Source: Streptomyces sp. NBC_00190 (lineage in GTDB: Bacteria > Actinomycetota > Actinomycetes > Streptomycetales > Streptomycetaceae). From it: a stretch of 64,000 bases of DNA. Location: the NCBI RefSeq assembly GCF_036203305.1, contig NZ_CP108131.1, positions 3,906,001 through 3,970,000 on the forward strand. The letters run 5' to 3'. The notes beneath the pieces are model-generated. The model saw only the letters and a list, made by a program, of their open reading frames with translations. It did no database searches and was not told the origin of the DNA. Below are positions 9,011 through 18,050 of the stretch, piece after piece; position 1 is the first letter of the stretch; each line of letters starts with the position of its first letter. A program made the position numbers and the translations under genes.

Positions 9011-10252
9011 CTATCCGGGCAGCGTCAGCCCCGTGCAGCCGCGGCGCGCGGCGGCATCGGTGGCGTAGGCCTTGAACAGCTCGGTCAGGCTCGGCTCCAG
9101 CAGGTGCTGGTACTCGGCGTCCACGTTCAGGGTGAAGGCGGCCGGGCGGCCCTGGCAGTCCGCGGATCCGTACAGGACGCCGCCCTGCCGGCCGGCCTTG
9201 CGCTCGGTGACCGAGAACCTGTCGGCGAGCGAGCCGACGTACGTGCCCTGCGCCTCGTCGCCGAAGTAGGTCTGCGTGCGGATCCACCAGGGGGACCGGT
9301 CCAGGACACGGCTCAGCTCGGGGGCGCCCGCGCGCTCCTGCTCGGTCAGCCCCTCGAAGATCCGCTTCGTCTCCGCCGGGCTCACGGCCAGCGTGCACGA
9401 CTCGCCCCGGGTGTGCGCGGCCACGGGCGCTCCCACGGAGCGGTCCGGCAGCCTCCCCCGGTCCGCGCCGCGCAGGAACTCGGCGTACCAGGCGCAGGTG
9501 CCCTGCCCCGCTCCGGCCGGTCCGAGGTCGGCCGTGGCCTCGGGCATCCGCTCCGGCAGGCCGGGGAGCGCCGGCTCACAGCCGCGGCGGGCCGCCGCGC
9601 GGAGCGCCCCCTGCCGGGCGATCCGTGCGAGCAGCTGGCGGTCGGCGCCGCTCACCTCCTCGAAGCCGGCGGCTGCGGAGACCAGCACGGAGGAGTTCTC
9701 GCAGCGGGCCGTGACGGTGACGGTCTGCCGCCCGTAGTCGCCCAGGGTCCCGTCACCCAGCGGGTGCCGACTGGGGAGGTCGGTCCGGGCGGTGACGTCC
9801 TCGCCCTCCTCGCGGCCGCGGTGGGGGAAGGGCCGGTCGCCGTCCCCGATGAGGTGGAAGGGGTACCGGTGGGGGAGTTCGCGGACCGTGAGGGAGAAGT
9901 ACTCCTCGTCGCGCTCCTCGCCGTCCCGTTCCCGCGGGGTGTCGAGCACGCAGATGTGCGCGATGCCCACGGCCTGCGCACTGCGCCCGGGCCGGCCCCC
10001 GTCGAGTCCCACGGCGTCGACCCCGCCGTCCAGCCGCATGACCGTACGCGGATCCGCCAGGCCGGCGCAGGCCTTGTCGATGAGCCCCCGGTCCCGCCAG
10101 GCGTCGTACTCACCCTTGAGGACCCAGCCGCCGAGGGCGATGCCCGCCAGCGCGGCGGTCAGCACCAGAGCGTTGATCCGGTTGCGCCGACGCCCCCGGT
10201 CCGGCAGGAGCCGGGTGGCCGCCGCTCCCGGCTCGGGCGGTTCGAAGACCAT
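9011..10252 (-). CDS. Single-pass membrane protein of unknown function
   Basis: 413 residues: a short cytoplasmic N-terminus with an RRRNR stop-transfer, one transmembrane helix at about 28-45, and a large external domain with about a dozen cysteines. The ATG at 10252 follows AGGGGGAAG. The external half contains two similar Cys-containing repeats (around RCENSSVLVSAAAGF and AARRGCEPALPG, then DCQGRPAAFTLNVDAEY and AARRGCTGLTLPG), which suggests an internal duplication. I cannot assign a function. Confidence 0.75.
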   Translation of the reverse strand: MVFEPPEPGAAATRLLPDRGRRRNRINALVLTAALAGIALGGWVLKGEYDAWRDRGLIDKACAGLADPRTVMRLDGGVDAVGLDGGRPGRSAQAVGIAHICVLDTPRERDGEERDEEYFSLTVRELPHRYPFHLIGDGDRPFPHRGREEGEDVTARTDLPSRHPLGDGTLGDYGRQTVTVTARCENSSVLVSAAAGFEEVSGADRQLLARIARQGALRAAARRGCEPALPGLPERMPEATADLGPAGAGQGTCAWYAEFLRGADRGRLPDRSVGAPVAAHTRGESCTLAVSPAETKRIFEGLTEQERAGAPELSRVLDRSPWWIRTQTYFGDEAQGTYVGSLADRFSVTERKAGRQGGVLYGSADCQGRPAAFTLNVDAEYQHLLEPSLTELFKAYATDAAARRGCTGLTLPG

Positions 10253-10310
10253 GCCGCTTCCCCCTCGCGCATACGACGGCTCGACCGTACCAACCGGGCG
10301 CGAGCGACGC

Positions 10311-10344
10311 CGAGGCCCCGCCCACACCCGTGGACGGGGCCTCG
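10311..10344 (-). terminator. Terminator downstream of purL
   Basis: A 10-bp perfect stem (CGAGGCCCCG at 10311-10320 with 10335-10344) and a 14-nt loop, 16 bp beyond the purL stop, separating the purSQL operon from the next gene. Confidence 0.75.
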
Positions 10345-10360
10345 TACGCAAAAGGCGGGA

Positions 10361-12610
10361 TCAGGCGAGCAGCGCCGGGATCGTCGCCTCGTGAGCGGTG
10401 CGCAGCTCTGCGAGCGGAATCGTGAACTCGCCCTGGATCTCGATCTCCTCGCCGTCCACCACACCGATGCGGGTGGCGGGCAGGCCCCGCGCGCCGCACA
10501 TGTCGGTGAAGCGGAGCTCCTCGCTGCGCGGGACGGACACGATGGCGCGGCCCGCGGACTCGGAGAACAGGAAGGTGAAGGCGTCCAGGTTCTCGGGGAC
10601 CACGATCCGCGCGCCGTTGCCGCCCTTGAGGCAGGACTCGGTGAGCGCCTGGATGACGCCGCCGTCGGACAGGTCGTGCGCCGCGTCGACCATGCCGTCG
10701 CGGGACGCCGAGATCAGGATCTCGCCCAGCAGCTTCTCGCGGCCCAGGTCCACCTTGGGCGGCATGCCGCCGAGGTGGTCGTGGACGACCTGGGACCAGG
10801 CCGAGCCGCCGAACTCCTCGGCCGTGTCGCCCAGCAGGTACAGCAGCTGGCCGGCCTCGGCGAACGCCATCGGCGTACGGCGGTTGACGTCGTCGATCAC
10901 ACCGAGGACCGCCACGACCGGGGTCGGGTGGATGGCGGTGTCGCCCGTCTGGTTGTAGAGCGAGACGTTGCCGCCGGTCACCGGGGTGCCCAGCTCCAGG
11001 CAGCCGTCCGCGAGGCCCCGGGTGGCCTCGGCGAACTGCCACATGACGTCCGGGTCCTCGGGGGAGCCGAAGTTCAGGCAGTCGGAGATGGCCAGCGGCT
11101 TGGCGCCGGTCGCGGCGACGTTGCGGTAGGCCTCGGCCAGCGCCAGCTGCGCGCCCGTGTACGGGTCGAGCTTGGCGAAGCGGCCGTTGCCGTCCGTGGC
11201 CATGGCGACGCCGAGGTTGGACTCCTCGTCGATGCGGACCATGCCCGCGTCCTCGGGCTGCGACAGGACGGTGTTGCCCTGCACGAAGCGGTCGTACTGG
11301 TCGGTGACCCAGGACTTCGACGCCTGGTTCGGGGAGGAGACCAGGGCGAGGACCTGCGCGCGCAGCTCGGCGGAGGTCGCCGGGCGCGGAAGGCTGCCGG
11401 CGTCGTCCGCCTGGAGCGCGTCCTGCCAGGACGGGCGGGCGTACGGGCGGTTGTAGACCGGGCCCTCGTGGGCGACGGTGCCCGGGGGCACGTCCACGAT
11501 CTGCTCGCCGTGCCAGAAGATCTCCAGGCGCTCGCCGTCGGTCACCTCACCGATGACGGTGGCGATGACGTCCCACTTCTCGCAGATCTCCATGAAGCGG
11601 TCGACGTACTGCGGCTCGACGATCGCGCACATGCGCTCCTGCGACTCGCTCATGAGGATTTCCTCGGGCGAGAGCGTCGCGTCGCGCAGCGGGACGGTGT
11701 CGAGCTCGACGCGCATGCCGCCGGAACCGGCGGAGGCCAGCTCGGACGTGGCGCAGGAGAGCCCGGCGCCGCCGAGGTCCTGGATGCCCGCGACCAGCTT
11801 CTCCTTGAAGATCTCCAGGGTGCACTCGATGAGGAGCTTCTCCTGGAAGGGGTCGCCGACCTGGACGGCGGGGCGCTTGGTGGGCTTGGTGTCGTCGAAG
11901 GTCTCGGACGCGAGGACCGAGACGCCGCCGATGCCGTCGCCGCCCGTGCGGGCGCCGTAGAGGATGACCTTGTTGCCGGGGCCGGAGGCCTTGGCGAGGT
12001 GGATGTCCTCGTGCTTCATCACGCCGATGCAGCCGGCGTTGACGAGCGGGTTGCCCTGGTAGCAGGCGTCGAAGACGACCTCGCCGCCGATGTTCGGCAG
12101 GCCGAGGCAGTTGCCGTAGCCGCCGATGCCCGCGACGACGCCCGGCAGGACGCGCTTGGTGTCGGGGTGGTCGGCCGCGCCGAAGCGCAGCGGGTCCACG
12201 ACGGCGACCGGGCGGGCGCCCATGGCCAGGATGTCGCGGACGATGCCGCCGATTCCGGTGGCCGCGCCCTGGTAGGGCTCGATGTACGAGGGGTGGTTGT
12301 GCGACTCGACCTTGAAGGTGACCGCGTAACCCTGGCCGACGTCGACGACGCCGGCGTTCTCGCCGATGCCGACGAGCATGGCGTCGTTCTGCGGGACCTT
12401 CTCGCCGAACTGCTTCAGGTGGACCTTGCTGCTCTTGTACGAGCAGTGCTCGGACCACATGACCGAGTACATGGCGAGCTCGGCGCCCGTGGGGCGGCGG
12501 CCGAGGATCTCCCGGATGCGCGCGTACTCGTCCTCCTTGAGGCCGAGCTCCTTCCAGGGCTGCGCGGCGTCCGGGGTGTCCGTGGCGTGCTTGACGGTGT
12601 CCAGGCTCAT
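10361..12610 (-). CDS. purL: Phosphoribosylformylglycinamidine synthase subunit PurL
   Basis: Synthetase subunit of the three-protein FGAM synthase: ATP-dependent amidation of FGAR with ammonia delivered by PurQ through PurS. At 749 residues it is the small PurL type without a fused glutaminase. Motifs include the catalytic-His [12 protein letters not shown] near the N-terminus, [17 protein letters not shown] and DLSDGG. The ATG overlaps the purQ stop as ATGA (12607-12610), so translation is coupled. Confidence 0.96.
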   Translation of the reverse strand: MSLDTVKHATDTPDAAQPWKELGLKEDEYARIREILGRRPTGAELAMYSVMWSEHCSYKSSKVHLKQFGEKVPQNDAMLVGIGENAGVVDVGQGYAVTFKVESHNHPSYIEPYQGAATGIGGIVRDILAMGARPVAVVDPLRFGAADHPDTKRVLPGVVAGIGGYGNCLGLPNIGGEVVFDACYQGNPLVNAGCIGVMKHEDIHLAKASGPGNKVILYGARTGGDGIGGVSVLASETFDDTKPTKRPAVQVGDPFQEKLLIECTLEIFKEKLVAGIQDLGGAGLSCATSELASAGSGGMRVELDTVPLRDATLSPEEILMSESQERMCAIVEPQYVDRFMEICEKWDVIATVIGEVTDGERLEIFWHGEQIVDVPPGTVAHEGPVYNRPYARPSWQDALQADDAGSLPRPATSAELRAQVLALVSSPNQASKSWVTDQYDRFVQGNTVLSQPEDAGMVRIDEESNLGVAMATDGNGRFAKLDPYTGAQLALAEAYRNVAATGAKPLAISDCLNFGSPEDPDVMWQFAEATRGLADGCLELGTPVTGGNVSLYNQTGDTAIHPTPVVAVLGVIDDVNRRTPMAFAEAGQLLYLLGDTAEEFGGSAWSQVVHDHLGGMPPKVDLGREKLLGEILISASRDGMVDAAHDLSDGGVIQALTESCLKGGNGARIVVPENLDAFTFLFSESAGRAIVSVPRSEELRFTDMCGARGLPATRIGVVDGEEIEIQGEFTIPLAELRTAHEATIPALLA

Positions 12611-13287
12611 GCGTTGACCAGCTTCTTCAGGACCGACGTGAAGAACGGGAGGCCGTCGGTGCGGCCCGTCCCGATCAGCGGCTCGACCGCGTGCTCGGGG
12701 TGGGGCATGAGGCCGACGACGTTGCCTGCGGCGTTGGTGATGCCGGCGATGTCGCGCAGCGAACCGTTCGGGTTCACGTCGAGGTAACGGAAGGCCACGC
12801 GGCCTTCGGCCTCCAGTTCGTCGAGCGTGTGCTCGTCGGCGACGTAGCGGCCGTCCATGTTCTTGAGCGGGACGGAGATCTCCTGGCCGGCGGTGTAGTC
12901 GCCGGTCCACGCGGTCTCCGCGTTCTCCACCCGCAGCTTCTGGTCGCGGCAGATGAAGTGCAGGTGGTTGTTGCGGAGCATCGCCCCCGGCAGCAGGTGG
13001 GCCTCGGTGAGGACCTGGAAGCCGTTGCAGATGCCGAGGACGGGCATGCCCGCCTTGGCCTGCTCGATGATGGTCTCCATCACCGGCGAGAAGCGGGAGA
13101 TGGCCCCGGCGCGCAGGTAGTCCCCGTAGGAGAAGCCGCCCGCGAGGACGACCGCGTCGACCTGGTGCAGGTCCTTGTCGCGGTGCCAGAGCGAAACCGG
13201 CTCGGCCCCCGCGAGGCGCATGGCGCGCAGCGAGTCACGGTCGTCGAGCGTTCCGGGGAACGTGACGACTCCGATGCGAGTGGTCAC
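12607..13287 (-). CDS. purQ: Phosphoribosylformylglycinamidine synthase subunit PurQ
   Basis: Class-I glutamine amidotransferase subunit of FGAM synthase, 226 residues. The nucleophile Cys sits in [10 protein letters not shown] and the catalytic His in [11 protein letters not shown]. The GTG start at 13287 lies 2 nt after the purS stop, and its own stop overlaps the purL start. This gives strict purS-purQ-purL coupling, as expected for subunits needed in fixed ratio. Confidence 0.96.
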   Translation of the reverse strand: MTTRIGVVTFPGTLDDRDSLRAMRLAGAEPVSLWHRDKDLHQVDAVVLAGGFSYGDYLRAGAISRFSPVMETIIEQAKAGMPVLGICNGFQVLTEAHLLPGAMLRNNHLHFICRDQKLRVENAETAWTGDYTAGQEISVPLKNMDGRYVADEHTLDELEAEGRVAFRYLDVNPNGSLRDIAGITNAAGNVVGLMPHPEHAVEPLIGTGRTDGLPFFTSVLKKLVNA

Positions 13288-13289
13288 GG

Positions 13290-13535
13290 TCAGGCCTCGA
13301 CCTTCACGGTGAAGTCTTCGATGACGGTGTTGGCGAGGAACGTTTCGGCCATCTTGTGGATGCGGTCGAGGGCGGCCTGGTCGACCGGTCCCTCCACTTC
13401 CAGTTCGAAGCGCTTCCCCTGGCGGACGTCGGCGATTCCATCGAAGCCCAGGCGCGGCAGTGCACGCTGCACCGCCTGGCCCTGGGGGTCGAGGATCTCC
13501 GGCTTGAGCATGACGTCGACTACGACGCGTGCCAT
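13290..13535 (-). CDS. purS: Phosphoribosylformylglycinamidine synthase subunit PurS
   Basis: An 81-residue small subunit that bridges PurQ and PurL in ammonia transfer. The product [19 protein letters not shown]... is canonical, with the conserved LDPQG near the start. GGGAG precedes the ATG. It is the first gene of the operon; the 349-bp gap before it holds the purS promoter and the divergent promoter of the Lsr2-like gene. Confidence 0.95.
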   Translation of the reverse strand: MARVVVDVMLKPEILDPQGQAVQRALPRLGFDGIADVRQGKRFELEVEGPVDQAALDRIHKMAETFLANTVIEDFTVKVEA

Positions 13536-13884
13536 CGGGCACTCCCGTGTGTGGTTGGTGCGAAGGCGGTTCCATCAGCGTACCCGGCCCAAATTTCTAC
13601 GCGGGTAGATATCTCCAGGGTGTGATCACCGACCGGTTTGGCTTCACCAACGCTTCGCAAAATCACCAGGAAAAACACGCGTCCGGGATTGCGGCGGGAC
13701 ACGCGGAGAGAATTAACTGGGCTTCGCAATGCAATGAGAATCGGGGTACAAAGGAATCACCCCGAGAGACAGCATTTCGCCGCTTCACAACGGGGGCGGA
13801 AAGATACATTGCTCCGAAACATCCACACAGGCGACAACGCCGCACGTCAGCAGGTGGCGGCGTCGCACGAAGGGACCGATATCC
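13536..13884. promoter_or_regulatory. AT-richer divergent promoter region, purS / Lsr2-like gene
   Basis: A 349-bp gap with markedly lower GC than its surroundings. It contains a 14-bp dyad TCTACGCGGGTAGA at 13596-13609, about 60 bp before purS. Further toward the Lsr2-like gene are A-rich stretches (13665-13760) and a GAAGGGA ribosome site near 13868. AT-rich DNA is what Lsr2 proteins bind, so autoregulation is plausible. No riboswitch fold was recognised. Confidence 0.5.
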
Positions 13885-14202
13885 GTGGCGCAGCGCGTAG
13901 TAGTCACGCTCTCCGACGACATCGATGGCGGAGAAGCGGCGGAAACGGTCGTGTTCGCTCTGGACGGTAAGTCGTACGAGATCGACCTCAATGCGGCCAA
14001 CGCAAAGAAACTGCGGAAGGGCCTGGAGCCGTTCGTGGCCGCCGGCCGCCGCCAGTCGCGTTCGGGGAAGGCCTTCAAGCACACGTCCATCGCACCGGAC
14101 CCGGCGGTCGTGCGGGCCTGGGCCCGGTCCAACCAGTACGAGGTCCCGCCCCGCGGCCGCATCCCCAAGAAGATCTACGAGGCCTACAACGCTGCTCACT
14201 GA
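13885..14202 (+). CDS. lsrL: Lsr2-family nucleoid-associated protein (LsrL-like)
   Basis: A 105-residue xenogeneic-silencer type protein. The N-terminal dimerisation domain starts VVVTLSDDIDGGEAAETVVFALDG and the C-terminal DNA-binding domain carries the AT-hook-like PPRGRIPKKI. Such proteins coat AT-rich DNA and silence horizontally acquired and secondary-metabolism genes. Streptomyces usually has two; its position beside purS matches the second paralogue (LsrL) of S. coelicolor as I recall it. The start is GTG with AAGGGA upstream. Confidence 0.88.
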   Translation: MAQRVVVTLSDDIDGGEAAETVVFALDGKSYEIDLNAANAKKLRKGLEPFVAAGRRQSRSGKAFKHTSIAPDPAVVRAWARSNQYEVPPRGRIPKKIYEAYNAAH

Positions 14203-14290
14203 GGGCCGATTTGCCATCCACCCCCCTGCGTCAGCTAGTGTGTGGATCACGCCGAGGGGCCAGGCCGCAGGTCAGAGCCCCGAAGGTCGT

Positions 14291-14362
14291 GCGGGTGTAG
14301 TTCAGTAGTAGAACGTCCCCCTTCCAGGGGGAAGGCGCAGTGTGCGATTCCTGTCACCCGCT
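14291..14362 (+). tRNA. tRNA-Gly(UCC) with non-canonical D-loop and T-arm
   Basis: A 7-bp acceptor GCGGGTG/CACCCGC, D-stem GTTC/GAAC and anticodon stem TCCCC/GGGGA with loop CTTCCAG (anticodon TCC at 14323-14325) are all sound. Two conserved features are missing. The D-loop is AGTAGTA, with AG where GG (18-19) is expected. The T-loop reads TGCGATT instead of TTCGANT, and the T-stem (14337-14354) needs a bulged T to pair. CCA is not encoded. It may be a specialised tRNA (see findings) rather than a pseudogene, because all other stems are intact. Confidence 0.8.
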
Positions 14363-14439
14363 CTGCATCGGTTTACCGACCACCACCGTGGATCAGGTAG
14401 AGTGATGCACGCATTGCCAAGGCAGTGCACGTAGTACAT

Positions 14440-14512
<73 letters not shown>

Positions 14513-14522
14513 CCATAAGGAG

Positions 14523-14551
14523 AAGGCCCCGGTCATTACGACCGGGGCCTT
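14523..14551 (+). terminator. Terminator of the tRNA-Gly pair
   Basis: A perfect 12-bp stem (14523-14534 with 14540-14551), a 5-nt ATTAC loop and a following TCTTCG, immediately after the tRNA 3' end. Confidence 0.88.
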
Positions 14552-14600
14552 CTTCGTGTTCCCCCGGTTCTCCCCGGCTTTTGCGGGTTCGGCCCTTCCC

Positions 14601-14612
14601 TGACAAATGTCA
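14601..14612. promoter_or_regulatory. Candidate response-regulator operator TGACA-AA-TGTCA
   Basis: A short dyad, TGACAAATGTCA, 58 bp before the ABC-ATPase-like fragment. TGAC...GTCA dyads of this kind are typical of NarL/LuxR-type regulators controlling neighbouring ABC exporters. The regulator encoded at 16303-16914 is the obvious candidate binder; this is inference. Confidence 0.45.
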
Positions 14613-14670
14613 TCGGGGATCGTGACGGCGCGCACTGCCGGGCCCGTCCGGGCGCCGCGAGGCTGGGGTC

Positions 14671-14988
14671 ATGACCGACACCGCGGCCGACCGGCCCGCC
14701 CGGATCCGCTTCACGCTGCCCGCCGGGGTGCCGGCCGGCAGCCTGCCGCTGACGCTGCGCGCGGCGGCGTACGGGCAGCGCGTGGAGATCCGTACCGGAC
14801 ACCTCCAGGCGGCCCTGACCGAGCTGCTGCGCTGGGCGCACGACTCCGGTGTGGAACTGGAGGGGATCGACGCCCGGTCCGGCTCCCTGGAGGAGGCCTT
14901 CCTCGACTGGCTCGCGCGCTCGGACGAGCCGGGCCCGCCCTGCCGGTGCGCCGCCGGACCGCGCTCACCGCACTGGCCCGAATCATGA
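14671..14988 (+). pseudogene. C-terminal remnant of an ABC exporter ATPase
   Basis: A 105-codon frame resembling only the C-terminal tail of DrrA-type ABC ATPases: RIRFTLPAGVP, then a LEGIDARSGSLEEAFLDWLA segment, the usual end of such proteins. Walker A, signature and Walker B motifs are all absent, and the end (CRCAAGPRSPHWPES) looks like read-through. The expected upstream ATPase body and a permease gene are missing. It may still be translated (ATG with CGAGG about 8 nt upstream). The neighbouring DesK/DesR-type system normally accompanies such a transporter. Confidence 0.6.
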
Positions 14989-15067
14989 TCACCGTGTTTG
15001 CTGATCCGCGGTGGTTCCGCCGGGAACCGCGCGGCGGGCAGGAAAAAGATCCGGGGGGACGGGCGAC

Positions 15068-16306
15068 ATGCCGAAGCTGAAGGGGTGGTGGAAGAACCGC
15101 ACCACCGCCGGGAAGGTCGAGCTGTACACGCGCTGGTCGTTCCACTTCTTCGTGGTCATGGAGCTCCTGGGGATCGGGCTGGCCCCGCTGGCCGGCGTCG
15201 CCGAGGTCACCTCGCCGCTGCTGCCGGTGTCGCTCTCCCTGATGGCGTGCACCCACGCGGTGCTGTGCGGAGTGCACTCCTCCAGGGCCCTGCACTGGGT
15301 GGTGGGCCGACGCGAACGCCCCACCCGGCTCGCGGCGGCCCTGGCCCTCGCGTCGGGCACGGCCACGCTCGGCGTCCTCGCGCTGCGCGCGACCGGCAGA
15401 CTCGACCCGGCCGTGGCGCCGTCGCTCGTCTCGGGGCTCACCTGCTTCGCCACCGGCTCGCTGGTCCTGTCCCTGCGGTCGGTGAAGCTCATCTGGTGCG
15501 TCGCCCCGGCCGTGGCCGCCGGTACGGCCGTGGCCGTGCTCGCGCTGGGCCTGGCGCCGGGGGAGGCTCTGGGCTACGCGGTCGCCGTACTGCTCGGCAA
15601 TCTGCTCTTCAGCACCACCTGCGGATTCAGCGCATGGCTGCTGAAGACGGTCTACGAACTGGACCGGTCCCGCGAGATCCAGGCGCGCCTCGCGGTCGCC
15701 GAGGAGCGGCTGCGCTTCGGCCGGGACCTGCACGACGTGATGGGCCGGAACCTGGCGGTGATCGCGCTCAAGAGCGAGCTGGCGGTCCAGCTGGCGCGGC
15801 GCGAACGGCCGGAGGCGGTGGACCAGATGATCGAGGTGCAGCGGATCGCCCAGGAGTCCCAGCGGGAGGTGCGCGACGTCGTGCGCGGCTACCGGGAGGC
15901 GGACCTCGCCGTGGAGCTGGAGGGCGCGCGCGGGGTGCTGCGGGCGGCCGGAATGGACTGCAGGGTCGACTTCGAGGCGGCCGGACACGAGCTGCCGCCC
16001 GAGGTCCAGTCGGCGCTCGGCTGGGTGGTGCGCGAGGCGACCACGAACGTCCTGCGGCACGGGGACGCGCACAGTTGCGTGATCCGGCTGACGGCGCCGC
16101 AGGCGGGTCCGGTGACCCTGGTGGTGGAGAACGACGGAGCCCCCGAGACGCCCGCCGGGCCGCCCGGCTCGGGGCTGGCCGGGCTGCGGGAGCGGCTCGC
16201 GGTGGTGGACGGAACCCTGCAGGCGGGACCGGCGGCCGGCGGCCGCTTCCGGCTGTGCGCCGAGATACCCGGCGGACACGTGCAACGACTGGAGGTGCGG
16301 GCGTGA
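15068..16306 (+). CDS. Sensor histidine kinase, HisKA_3/DesK type
   Basis: A 412-residue membrane kinase with about five to six transmembrane segments (roughly 28-190), a coiled linker, then DLHDVMGRNLAVIALK with phospho-acceptor His222 and a degenerate but recognisable HATPase (EATTNVLRHG, GSGLAGLRERL). It partners the regulator that follows, with stop and start overlapping as GTGA. The ATG at 15068 is preferred over an upstream in-frame ATG because GGGGGG precedes it by 9 nt and the product starts MPKLKGWW. The signal sensed is unknown. Confidence 0.88.
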   Translation: MPKLKGWWKNRTTAGKVELYTRWSFHFFVVMELLGIGLAPLAGVAEVTSPLLPVSLSLMACTHAVLCGVHSSRALHWVVGRRERPTRLAAALALASGTATLGVLALRATGRLDPAVAPSLVSGLTCFATGSLVLSLRSVKLIWCVAPAVAAGTAVAVLALGLAPGEALGYAVAVLLGNLLFSTTCGFSAWLLKTVYELDRSREIQARLAVAEERLRFGRDLHDVMGRNLAVIALKSELAVQLARRERPEAVDQMIEVQRIAQESQREVRDVVRGYREADLAVELEGARGVLRAAGMDCRVDFEAAGHELPPEVQSALGWVVREATTNVLRHGDAHSCVIRLTAPQAGPVTLVVENDGAPETPAGPPGSGLAGLRERLAVVDGTLQAGPAAGGRFRLCAEIPGGHVQRLEVRA

Positions 16307-16914
16307 GCCCCGTACGCGTACTGCTCGCCGACGACGAGCACCTGATCCGCGGGGCGCTGGCCGCCCTGCTGGCCCTGGAGGACGACCTGCTGGTCGTCGC
16401 CCAGGCGGCCTCCGGGCCCGAGGCTCTCGCCATGGCACGGGCGCACCGGCCGGACGTGGCGGTGCTGGACCTGCAGATGCCCGGCGCCGATGGTGTGAGT
16501 GTGGCCACATCGCTGCGGGCCGAACTCCCCGGCTGCAAGACCATGATCGTGACGAGTCACGGCCGTCCCGGCCACCTGAAGCGGGCCCTGGCGGCGGGGG
16601 TGCGGGCCTTCGCTCCGAAGACCGTCTCGGCGCAGCGGCTGGCCGAGCTGATCCGGACCGTGCACGCCGGAGGGCGTTACGTGGACCCGGAGTTGGCGGC
16701 CGACGCGATCAGCGCGGGGGACTCGCCGCTGACCGCGCGGGAGGCGGAGGTGCTGGAACTCGCGGCGGACGGGGCGCCCGTCGCGGAGATCGCCGAGCGG
16801 GCCTCGCTGTCGCAGGGGACCGTACGGAACTACCTGTCCTCGGCGGCGTCGAAGCTGGGCGCTGAGAACCGGCACACGGCAGTGCGTCTCGCACGGGAGC
16901 GAGGTTGGGTATAG
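16303..16914 (+). CDS. NarL/LuxR-family response regulator
   Basis: 203 residues. The receiver domain has the acidic pair ADDE, phospho-acceptor Asp56 (VAVLDLQMPG) and the conserved Thr/Lys positions (IVTSH, APKTV). The C-terminal LuxR helix-turn-helix spans about 136-200 (LTAREAEVLELAADG...VRNYLSSAASKLG). It starts with GTG inside the kinase stop. It likely binds the dyad at 14601 and controls the operon that once encoded the ABC transporter. Confidence 0.92.
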   Translation: MSPVRVLLADDEHLIRGALAALLALEDDLLVVAQAASGPEALAMARAHRPDVAVLDLQMPGADGVSVATSLRAELPGCKTMIVTSHGRPGHLKRALAAGVRAFAPKTVSAQRLAELIRTVHAGGRYVDPELAADAISAGDSPLTAREAEVLELAADGAPVAEIAERASLSQGTVRNYLSSAASKLGAENRHTAVRLARERGWV

Positions 16915-16936
16915 TAGGTCTCGCCTTACGGCGCCT

Positions 16937-17009
<73 letters not shown>

Positions 17010-17017
17010 CTGTAAGG

Positions 17018-17050
17018 AAGAAGCCCCCGGTCCTCGACCGGGGGCTTCTT
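17018..17050. terminator. Strong terminator between tRNA-Gly and purC
   Basis: A 15-bp perfect stem (17018-17032 with 17036-17050) with a CTC loop. It serves the tRNA on one strand and purC, ending at 17057, on the other. Confidence 0.88.
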
Positions 17051-17056
17051 CGTGTC

Positions 17057-17959
17057 TCAGGCCCAGGTGAGGCCGGTGAGCCGCTCGTACGCCTCGATGT
17101 ACTTGGCGCTGGTCTGCTCGGCGACCTCCCGCGGGAGGGCCGGCGGCGGAAGTTCGCCCTTGCGGTCCCAGCCGGACGCCGGGGAGGTCAGCCAGTTGCG
17201 GACGAACTGCTTGTCGAAGGAGGGCTGCGCGCGGCCCGGCTTCCACTGGTCGGCCGGCCAGAAGCGGGAGGAGTCCGGGGTCAGCACCTCGTCGCCGGCG
17301 ACGAGGGTGCCGTCCTTGTCGAAGCCGAACTCGAACTTGGTGTCGGCCAGGATGATCCCGCGCTCGCGGGCGATGTCCCGGGCCCGGCTGTACACGGCGA
17401 GGGTGGTCTGGCGCAGCAGGGCCGCCGTCTCGACGCCGGTGGTGCGCGCGACCTCCTCGTACGAGATGTTCTCGTCGTGCTCGCCGACCTCGGCCTTGGC
17501 GGCCGGGGTGAAGATCGGGGCGGGCAGCTCGGAGCCGTCCACGAGGCCCTCGGGGAGGGCGAGACCGCAGACCGTGCGGGTCTGGTCGTACTCGACGAGG
17601 CCGGAACCGGTCAGGTAGCCGCGGGCCACGCACTCGACCGGGACCATGTCGAGGTTCTGGCAGATCAGGGTGCGGCCGGCCCAGTCGGCGGGGGCGCCTT
17701 CGGGCAGGTCGGTGCCGATGACGTGGTTCGGCACGATGTCCCTCAGCTGGTCGAACCACCAGAGGGAGAGCTGGGTCAGGACGCGGCCCTTGTCCGGGAT
17801 CTCGGTGGGAAGCACCCAGTCGTAGGCGGACATGCGGTCGCTGGCGACCATGACGAGGTTGCCGTCGCCGTCGCGGTAGAGATCGCGCACCTTGCCGGTG
17901 TGGAGGTGGACGAGGCCGGGCACCTGAACCGGCTCGGGCTTTTCGACGAATCCGGACAC
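17057..17959 (-). CDS. purC: SAICAR synthase
   Basis: Phosphoribosylaminoimidazole-succinocarboxamide synthase: ATP-dependent condensation of CAIR with aspartate. 300 residues with GKVRDLY, SDRMSAYDW, GYLTGSG and LADTKFEFG. The GTG start at 17959 is preferred because AGGGAGA lies just upstream; the open frame extends further but without family similarity. It is monocistronic, flanked by terminators, although it belongs to the same pathway as the clusters to its left and right. Confidence 0.95.
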   Translation of the reverse strand: MSGFVEKPEPVQVPGLVHLHTGKVRDLYRDGDGNLVMVASDRMSAYDWVLPTEIPDKGRVLTQLSLWWFDQLRDIVPNHVIGTDLPEGAPADWAGRTLICQNLDMVPVECVARGYLTGSGLVEYDQTRTVCGLALPEGLVDGSELPAPIFTPAAKAEVGEHDENISYEEVARTTGVETAALLRQTTLAVYSRARDIARERGIILADTKFEFGFDKDGTLVAGDEVLTPDSSRFWPADQWKPGRAQPSFDKQFVRNWLTSPASGWDRKGELPPPALPREVAEQTSAKYIEAYERLTGLTWA

Positions 17960-18050
17960 GGGGTCTCCCTGTAGGTCTGTACGAGCGCAAACCCATTCTC
18001 CCGTACCGCGTCGTCTGCCCCGTCCAGGGGGTGTCCATCCCCGGCGGCGG

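Noticed and set aside
8369..12787. A 1472-codon open frame on the plus strand
   Set aside because: It is antisense to the META, isomerase-like, membrane and purL genes; in high-GC DNA the frame opposite real genes is often open. It has no family resemblance, and purL, on the other strand, is certain.
13536..13884. A purine riboswitch before purS
   Set aside because: No conserved purine or PreQ-type aptamer core was found; only a short dyad and AT-rich DNA.
14405..14432. Partial tRNA-like TTGCCAAGGCA motif between the two tRNA-Gly genes
   Set aside because: It resembles the tRNA-Gly anticodon arm, but no other arms are present, and it may be chance or a small processing hairpin.
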